A program made the position numbers and the translations under genes. A DNA stretch of 64,000 bases from Prevotella sp. (GTDB lineage: Bacteria > Bacteroidota > Bacteroidia > Bacteroidales > Bacteroidaceae): positions 62,001-126,000 of the forward strand of contig JAFVGZ010000028.1 in assembly GCA_017478025.1 (NCBI GenBank), written 5' to 3'. Under the pieces are notes generated by a model. That model did no database searches, was not told the DNA's origin, and saw nothing but the letters and a program-made list of their open reading frames with translations. This document shows positions 58,992-64,000 of the stretch, piece after piece; the stretch's first letter is position 1; every line of letters begins with the position of its first letter.

Positions 58992-60380
58992 TTAATAAAA
59001 AGGCTCAAAGGTGAAATTGTAATGAGGTCTTTTTCCTTTTATGAATTTCGCATCAGGATGTATAAACTTCACAGTTAAAGTACATCGTGTATCTATGGTT
59101 TGTCCGTTCGCTTTTCCCGGTTTCCATTTAGGCATACCCAGCAATGCACGCTTTACCACACGGGCGAGTGATGGATTTACAGTTTCCACGAACTCCACGT
59201 CTGACACTTTGCCCTTGGAGTTTATGGTATATTTTGCTACTACAGTCCCCTGTACTTCTCCAATCAAAGCATCCAAAGGATAATATATCTCATTCTGTAG
59301 ATAATCCTCAAAGGCTTCACTACCTCCTGGGAACAATGGAGACTTAAACTTTTTGTCATGAAGTGAAAAATCTATAGGGATGGCACAGCGCATTGCAACA
59401 GACTGGCCCTTGTTTATTCCACTGTTCCACTTTGGCATATTACTTACTATGCGAACTGCCTCTTCGTCAAGTCGGTAATCAACAGATTTCAGTACATTGA
59501 CATCAGATATTTTCCCATTCGCATTGACAATAAAGTCAACAAACACACGTCCCTCTACGCCGTCATTCTTTGCTGACAGGGGATATTCCATGTGTTTCTC
59601 AATAAAATCATCCAGGCAGCCTTCTCCTCCTGGAAACATCGGAGCTCTATTTCTTACTTTTGGATATGATGAGTTGCTCTCTTTTCCCTTAAATATTATA
59701 GGCAGTACATAGTAAACGGCTACAGGAAGTCCATTGTTGGTCCCAGGGTTCCACTTAGGCATCAAATCTACCACGCGCAAAGCCTCCGTGTCAAGTTTTG
59801 AATTTACGGATCTTTTTATTCCTATGTAAGAAAGACTTCCATCCGTATTCACAACAAAATCAATATTTACTCTTGCCTCCTTGCTGCCTTTCACATCAGA
59901 TTTGGAATACTTTAGATTCTCCTCAAGAAAGGCATCTAAGGCTCTGTTGCCACCGGGAAATGAGGGCATCTTATCTGCTCTCGTCACCACATTCATTCTT
60001 CCCAATCTCGCCATTTTTATAGAGTCTGCTTTTCTTTCGCTTCCCTTAGCATCATCAGTTCCAAATGCTATTGGTTCTATTATAGTGCTGGGAATTCCGC
60101 TTGAATTCCATTGAGGCATCATGGCAATTACCCGCATAGCCTCTCTGTCAAGTAGTGGATCTAAGGTTTCATTAACGAGGATATTAGACACATATCCATC
60201 TTGGTCTATTCTATATTGCACGCGAACAATTCCTTTTTTACCGGATTCTTTTGCTCCTTCTGGATATATCAGGTTGTTTTTTATGTATTCTTTCCACGCA
60301 TCTTTTCCTCCGGGAAAAGTATTTTGCGAATAGATGTGCATTGCGAATAGCAACAGAATAAGAGCTGTCAGTTTCTTCAT
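58992..60380 (-). CDS. secreted protein made of four TonB C-terminal-like domains
   Basis: 462 residues with signal peptide MKKLTALILLLFAMHIYSQ. Four copies of a ~95-residue module follow (about 20-105, 135-232, 247-335, 350-445). Each starts with FPGG, then YP/YS, a V-x-V-x-F/Y-x-V/I strand with DG or NG, a LDxEAxRVV..MPKWNPG motif, and a hydrophobic final strand. These are the features of TonB_C energy-transducer domains, but there is no cytoplasmic or membrane anchor and no Pro-rich spacer. It should therefore lie free in the periplasm or outside. Function is unknown; binding of TonB-box-like strands is a possible inference. Confidence 0.85.
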   Translation of the reverse strand: MKKLTALILLLFAMHIYSQNTFPGGKDAWKEYIKNNLIYPEGAKESGKKGIVRVQYRIDQDGYVSNILVNETLDPLLDREAMRVIAMMPQWNSSGIPSTIIEPIAFGTDDAKGSERKADSIKMARLGRMNVVTRADKMPSFPGGNRALDAFLEENLKYSKSDVKGSKEARVNIDFVVNTDGSLSYIGIKRSVNSKLDTEALRVVDLMPKWNPGTNNGLPVAVYYVLPIIFKGKESNSSYPKVRNRAPMFPGGEGCLDDFIEKHMEYPLSAKNDGVEGRVFVDFIVNANGKISDVNVLKSVDYRLDEEAVRIVSNMPKWNSGINKGQSVAMRCAIPIDFSLHDKKFKSPLFPGGSEAFEDYLQNEIYYPLDALIGEVQGTVVAKYTINSKGKVSDVEFVETVNPSLARVVKRALLGMPKWKPGKANGQTIDTRCTLTVKFIHPDAKFIKGKRPHYNFTFEPFY

Positions 60381-60450
60381 AGTGTTTTAGTGTCAGTACT
60401 ATACCTTATTAATAGTTTTTGTATGAATCAAAATCAAGAATTATATATTC

Positions 60451-60497
60451 AAGTTTCAGAAGTAGATATTACACAGTAAGAACTACTTCTGAAACTT
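60451..60497. terminator. 15-bp perfect hairpin between the lyase and TonB-domain genes
   Basis: AAGTTTCAGAAGTAG (60451-60465) pairs with 60483-60497. It sits just after the lyase stop in its direction of reading. Confidence 0.6.
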
Positions 60498-60501
60498 GTT
60501 T

Positions 60502-62046
60502 TTACTTATATCCCTCTTCCGTGCCGCCTTCGTTCTGGGCTGCGGTGATGTGGGCAACGATGGAGTTGAGGTATATCTCAAGGTTGGTGTAGCCTCCCTC
60601 GCCCGTATTGTTGCCGTCAGAGGCATCGGCGGGGTTCAGTCCGTGGAGGCGCTCCCATTCGTCTGGCATACCGTCGCCGTCGGTGTCGGCAGGGGCGGCG
60701 CTTGATGGCAGGGGCGGCCAAAGGTCTGGGAAGACAGCCTTTACGTCGTCCTGGGTGTTGATGAACCCGCCGTCGTTGCCCTCACCGGTGAACGTGGCGC
60801 GGCACTCCCTCACATCGTTGATGATGATAGAGTCGAGCGCATCTCTGTAGAGTGAAGCACCTACATACTTCAGTACCTGCTCATAGGTTGCATCGGCAGT
60901 GTGTGTGGTTACCGCCATGAACGGTATGGGAGCATCAAGGCGCATGGTGTCACGAGTGGCCTGAGTATAGGTGTAGTCAACGGTTTCGTTGTTGATGGTC
61001 TGGTTGTAGATGCCGTAGGTCCAGTTGTCATCGGTCACGTTGGCGTGAACGGAGTTCTTGTTGCCTGCGACGTAGAACTTTCCCCACACGTGCCACATGG
61101 GATACCAGCCGTTGAGCCTACCGTTTCTGGAGGTGCAATAAGCGGTGGTGCGAATGCCAATGCCCGCTATGCGCTGCTGTATCTGCTCGCTTTTGGTGAG
61201 CGTGGCAGGCCCCGGTTTGTAGTAGTTGTTTACGATATTCACCTTCATTCCCTCGCCTCCATAGCAACCGCCGCCTGCCCAGTTGTAGATGACGTTGTTG
61301 CGCAGGTCCATGCGCTCATCGGTCTGCGTGCCCTGTCGCGGGCCTAATCGCGGAGTGCGTGAGGTGTTGTGGGCTATGAGGTTATGGTGAAAGGACGCTC
61401 CGCTGCCGCCCCAGTTGCCGCCATAGCCGTGAGCACCCTTTGAGTGTCCGGCATTGACGAGGCTCTGGGATGCTATGCACCACTGCACGGTGAGGTTTCT
61501 GCCGCCATAGACGGAGAGGCATTCGTCAATGCTCCAGCTGACGGAGCAGTGATCCACGATGATGTCGTTGTCATCCAATGACCCCAGACCGTCGCCCTCG
61601 CGCTTTGCTGCCAGCCTATTGCCCAGGCGGAAACGCAGGTAGCGGCATATCACGTTGGAGCCCAGCAGGACGGGGCAGTCGGCAATGCAGATGCCTGCTC
61701 CGGGGGCTGTCTGGCCTGCAAGGGTGGTGCTGTCGGGGATGTGCATTGGCTTTTTCAGGAAGATGGTGCCGCTGATATCGAATACTATCGTGCGCGGCCC
61801 GGGCTGATTCACCGCCCAGCGCAGGGAGCCGCGGGTGTCAGTATCATCGAGGGTAGTGACGTGATAGACATGCCCGCCACGCCCTCCGGTGGTGTAGCAG
61901 CCGAAGCCTTCAGCTCCCGGAAAGGCGCGAAGCCTCTCTCCCTGAACCGCTGCAGGGGAGAGAAACAGGCATAACAACAGCAGCAGGTTAATGCATAATT
62001 GATGAGGGGTGAGGGAGGAGGGATGAGGGTTTAATTCGTAATGCAT
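60502..62046 (-). CDS. secreted pectate lyase-like protein (PL1 type)
   Basis: 514 residues. The mature part begins ERLRAFPGAEGFGCYTTGGRGGHVYHVTTLDDTDTRGSLRWAVNQPGPRTIVFDISGTI, the standard N-terminus of this Bacteroidetes lyase group. NVICRYLRFRLGN, DDNDIIVDHCSVSWSIDE, FHHNLIAHNTSRTPRLGP and RNNVIYNWAGGGCYGGEG are beta-helix rungs with the putative catalytic Arg (RTPRLG). Near the C-terminus DTDGDGMPDEWERLHGLNP is a calcium-binding thrombospondin-type-3-like motif. The first 15 residues of the signal peptide (MHYELNPHPSSLTPH) are encoded by the GATGAGG and TGCATTA repeats. Acts on pectin outside the cell. Confidence 0.88.
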   Translation of the reverse strand: MHYELNPHPSSLTPHQLCINLLLLLCLFLSPAAVQGERLRAFPGAEGFGCYTTGGRGGHVYHVTTLDDTDTRGSLRWAVNQPGPRTIVFDISGTIFLKKPMHIPDSTTLAGQTAPGAGICIADCPVLLGSNVICRYLRFRLGNRLAAKREGDGLGSLDDNDIIVDHCSVSWSIDECLSVYGGRNLTVQWCIASQSLVNAGHSKGAHGYGGNWGGSGASFHHNLIAHNTSRTPRLGPRQGTQTDERMDLRNNVIYNWAGGGCYGGEGMKVNIVNNYYKPGPATLTKSEQIQQRIAGIGIRTTAYCTSRNGRLNGWYPMWHVWGKFYVAGNKNSVHANVTDDNWTYGIYNQTINNETVDYTYTQATRDTMRLDAPIPFMAVTTHTADATYEQVLKYVGASLYRDALDSIIINDVRECRATFTGEGNDGGFINTQDDVKAVFPDLWPPLPSSAAPADTDGDGMPDEWERLHGLNPADASDGNNTGEGGYTNLEIYLNSIVAHITAAQNEGGTEEGYK

Positions 62047-62060
62047 AGTTGATGAGGGGT
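61995..62060. repeat. GATGAGG/ATGCATAA repeat overlapping a lyase start
   Basis: ATGCATAATTGATGAGGGGT recurs twice here, with GAGGGAGGAGGGATGAGGG between. The start codon and first codons of the lyase lie inside it. Confidence 0.8.
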
Positions 62061-62062
62061 TG

Positions 62063-62812
62063 TTACGGGCAGATTGGCTGTTCTGCTAATGCTTTTATTA
62101 TCTCCATGTTCACCTGGCAGAGGCGTTGGCTTACTGCTTTGAGGTGTGTCTGAAAGTCCGCGATGTCGTCTGAGGGTGCGTCGCGGAGATTGGTGACGGC
62201 CTTGACGAGCATTACAGGAACTCCGAACACCGAGCAGACAAAGGCCACCGATGCCCCCTCCATCTCCTTCAGCTGCCCGCCGTTGGCATCGATATACTCA
62301 TCTTCTATTGGGAGCAGGTCAAATGAAGAGCCCGTCGTAACCTTCCCCATAGGCAGATGCAGACGCTCTGCCAGGCTGTAGCTGCCATCCCAGACGCTGT
62401 AATTGCCCAGTCCCTGCGTGTCCCAGGCGTTATCTCCCGGCACTCGACGGTCGTGGAACATCGCTCCGTTGGCTATATATACCTGCCCCACCGCTATGCC
62501 CTTGCGTGCCCAGCCGCCACAGGTGCCACTGCTGATGATGAGGTCGGGGGAAAGGCGCTGTATGGCCATCGTGGTGGCGAGGGCTGCCGCCTCGCAGCCT
62601 ATGAGGTCACGGTCATGCTGCCGCCCGGTGGTAACGATAGAACACCTCACCCCTGACCCCTCTCCAAAGGCGAGGGGGACTGCTGACGGAAGGGGGCTTG
62701 TATATAACCTGCAAGGCAGGGGAGCGAAGAAATCTCTTTGCTCCTCTGCCTTGAGTTGCTCGATGAGAGGCCGGGCTTCGGCCTCCATCGCAAAGATATA
62801 ACAGATGTGCAT
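62063..62812 (-). CDS. MTAN/futalosine-hydrolase-like nucleosidase
   Basis: 249 residues. ICYIFAMEAEARPLIEQLK, PDLIISSGTCGGWARKGIAVGQVYIA, EMEGASVAFVCSVFGVPVMLVKAVTNLRD are phosphorylase-superfamily (NP-I) nucleosidase motifs, with the ribose-binding MEGAS Glu. In adenine-specific members VKAVTD carries an Asp; here it is Asn (VTNLRD), which in related phosphorylases goes with 6-oxopurines. Residues about 40-55 (SPLPSAVPLAFGEGSG) form an extra loop encoded by a GC-rich hairpin-family repeat (62640-62697). The stop of the upstream gene overlaps its ATG by one base. Confidence 0.85.
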   Translation of the reverse strand: MHICYIFAMEAEARPLIEQLKAEEQRDFFAPLPCRLYTSPLPSAVPLAFGEGSGVRCSIVTTGRQHDRDLIGCEAAALATTMAIQRLSPDLIISSGTCGGWARKGIAVGQVYIANGAMFHDRRVPGDNAWDTQGLGNYSVWDGSYSLAERLHLPMGKVTTGSSFDLLPIEDEYIDANGGQLKEMEGASVAFVCSVFGVPVMLVKAVTNLRDAPSDDIADFQTHLKAVSQRLCQVNMEIIKALAEQPICP

Positions 62813-64000
62813 TACTTTACACGTGCACCTGATGCATTGAATTTGTTATCGCCCTTGACAATGATGAAGCGGCCATTCTCCACGCGCTTCTGCGGCTTCT
62901 GTGCCTCGGCTGCTTCTGTGAGGCTGATGGATGTCTCGCCAGAAGACTCACCGCGTACCACTGTGAGCGAGATGATGTTTGTTGCGGTGTTGCCGGAACG
63001 GGTCAGAATGATAGACTCACAGTCGGCTGGCAGGGTGATGGTCTGCTCTACAGGATTGACAGAAGCATCGTATGTGTTGACGAAATCCTCTGTTGTAGCC
63101 ACCTTGTCGGCTTCCCTCAGTGAGCTGTAAACGGTGATGGCACCGCGCTTGGCAGCGTCCTTGTTGTTGATGCAACCGGTGATGTGTACCACGTCACCGG
63201 CCTTGAACGTACCGCTGGCGGGCTTGATAGCCGCATAGAAATCATTGATGGTGGTCTTTTCTGCATCTGCGTATGCCGCAGACTTACCGAACTTGATGCA
63301 GTTTACAGATGTGTCGTTCACCTTTACTGTTGCCTCTGCTATGCCGTCAGCCTGTCCCTCGGTTGTCATTGTGATGGTGCCAACCTTGCCGCTCCAGTCA
63401 TATACGTTGTCGTTGTCTGGTGTCGGGTCGTCAGGTGTTGGGTCAGGTGTCGGGTCGTCAGGTGTTGGGTCATCAGGTGTTGGTGTTTCGCCACCGGTTC
63501 TCTCTACGCTGAGCTTCAGTATGCAGGTCTTGGTATTGCCGGAACGTGCCAGAAGTATCTCATTGCAATCGGCTGCAAGCGTGATAGTCTGCTCTGTTGG
63601 ATTGACAGAGGCGCTGTTGGTATTGGCAAAGTCCTCTGTTGTGGCGATGAGAGATGATACGGCAGTATTGGCGTAGAATGAGATAGCTCCCTTCTTGGAA
63701 GCGTCAGCATTGTTGATGCAACCGGTGATGCGTATCACGTCACCTGCTTTGAACGTGCCGCTGGCAGGCTTGATGGTAGCATAGAAGTCGGTGATGACGG
63801 CATTCTCTGTGTTAGGATCCTGCTGCGCTGCCGACTTTTGGAACATGATACAGTCGGTTGCGGTGTTGTTTACCTTTACTGTAGATTTTGCAATGCCGTC
63901 AGCCTGGCCTGCTGTCACGAATGTTGTTGAGCCCACGTTGGTGTTCCAGTTGTAGATGCCTGTGCCGCTTGGTGTCGGGTCATCAGGTGTAGGACCCGGT
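62812..64000 (-). CDS. secreted repeat protein, 5' end outside the window (partial)
   Basis: 396 codons visible, open at the right edge. Two copies of a ~125-residue module are seen. Each starts YNW or YDW, then VGTITMTTEGQADGIAEATVKVN, CIKFGKSAA, FYAAIKPASGTFKAGDVVHITGCINN, GAITVYS, VNPVEQTITLPADCESIILTRSGNT. They are joined by (D/P/T)-rich linkers of PTPDDPTPDDPT type, with more linker at the edge. The C-terminal RVENGRFIIVKGDNKFNASGARVK resembles sorting or anchoring ends of secreted Prevotella proteins. The modules look like carbohydrate-binding beta-sandwiches, which is an inference. Probably a large cell-surface enzyme whose catalytic part lies beyond 64000. Confidence 0.8.
   Translation of the reverse strand, partial: PGPTPDDPTPSGTGIYNWNTNVGSTTFVTAGQADGIAKSTVKVNNTATDCIMFQKSAAQQDPNTENAVITDFYATIKPASGTFKAGDVIRITGCINNADASKKGAISFYANTAVSSLIATTEDFANTNSASVNPTEQTITLAADCNEILLARSGNTKTCILKLSVERTGGETPTPDDPTPDDPTPDPTPDDPTPDNDNVYDWSGKVGTITMTTEGQADGIAEATVKVNDTSVNCIKFGKSAAYADAEKTTINDFYAAIKPASGTFKAGDVVHITGCINNKDAAKRGAITVYSSLREADKVATTEDFVNTYDASVNPVEQTITLPADCESIILTRSGNTATNIISLTVVRGESSGETSISLTEAAEAQKPQKRVENGRFIIVKGDNKFNASGARVK

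Overview
The window reads as a chromosomal piece of a Bacteroidetes bacterium, most likely Prevotellaceae or a close relative. The evidence is: many intergenic copies of the Bacteroidetes promoter (-33 TTTG / -7 TAnnTTTG); lineage-typical genes (DUF4290-murA-rimM, the carbamoyltransferase of the succinyl-/acetyl-ornithine type, porX, a gldH-like lipoprotein, ricT, a long AraC-type propeller regulator); a type II-C CRISPR system with 47-bp repeats; and a pectin/galactan-oriented enzyme set.

Layout. 1-3003: two paralogous polytopic membrane proteins. 3063-10728: a minus-strand surface-polysaccharide operon (flippase, three glycosyltransferases, LicD phosphotransferase, SDR, cytidylyltransferase, one unknown) followed by kdsD (Kdo supply). 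11947-14240: SGNH hydrolase and DUF1460 amidase-like protein. 14277-16231: an oxygen/peroxide defence pair (flavodiiron protein, rubrerythrin). 16465-19168: pta and ackA with a four-helix-bundle gene between them. 19282-25833: housekeeping (cdaA, folP, argF', rimM, murA, DUF4290, tsaB). 25941-28769: a GH53 galactanase fused to a cyclophilin domain, and an esterase. 29210-30127: yicC. 31247-37463: CRISPR-Cas9 locus (tracrRNA, intact cas9, deleted cas1, intact cas2, nine-repeat array), then a Fic protein and tRNA-Pro. 39353-48274: pectin/galactoside island (membrane-bound AraC regulator, pectate lyase, cytidylate-kinase-like protein, GH2). 48624-56716: ABC exporter, GH28, porX, gldH-like, ricT, holB. 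56867-57366: toxin-antitoxin pair. 57615-64000: unknown exported protein, a four-domain TonB-C protein, a PL1-type lyase, a nucleosidase and the 3' part of a repeated secreted protein.

Two themes stand out. First, the CRISPR locus looks able to interfere but not to adapt: cas1 has lost about 175 codons and its frame, while cas9, cas2, tracrRNA and array look intact. Each repeat, read in the crRNA direction, also carries a Bacteroidetes promoter (GTTG-N19-TACCTTTG), so every spacer may be transcribed from its own promoter. Second, the chromosome is dense with several families of short dispersed repeats (GC-rich hairpins, TGTACA-rich, GATGAGG-rich, TTCACTC-rich, octamer tandems, a ~44-bp element). 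Several of these sit in frame inside conserved genes (murA, rimM, a glycosyltransferase, a nucleosidase, GH28, a lyase signal peptide), and one forms the linker of the GH53-cyclophilin fusion.

All product names come from reading motifs in the translated sequence. No database search was run.
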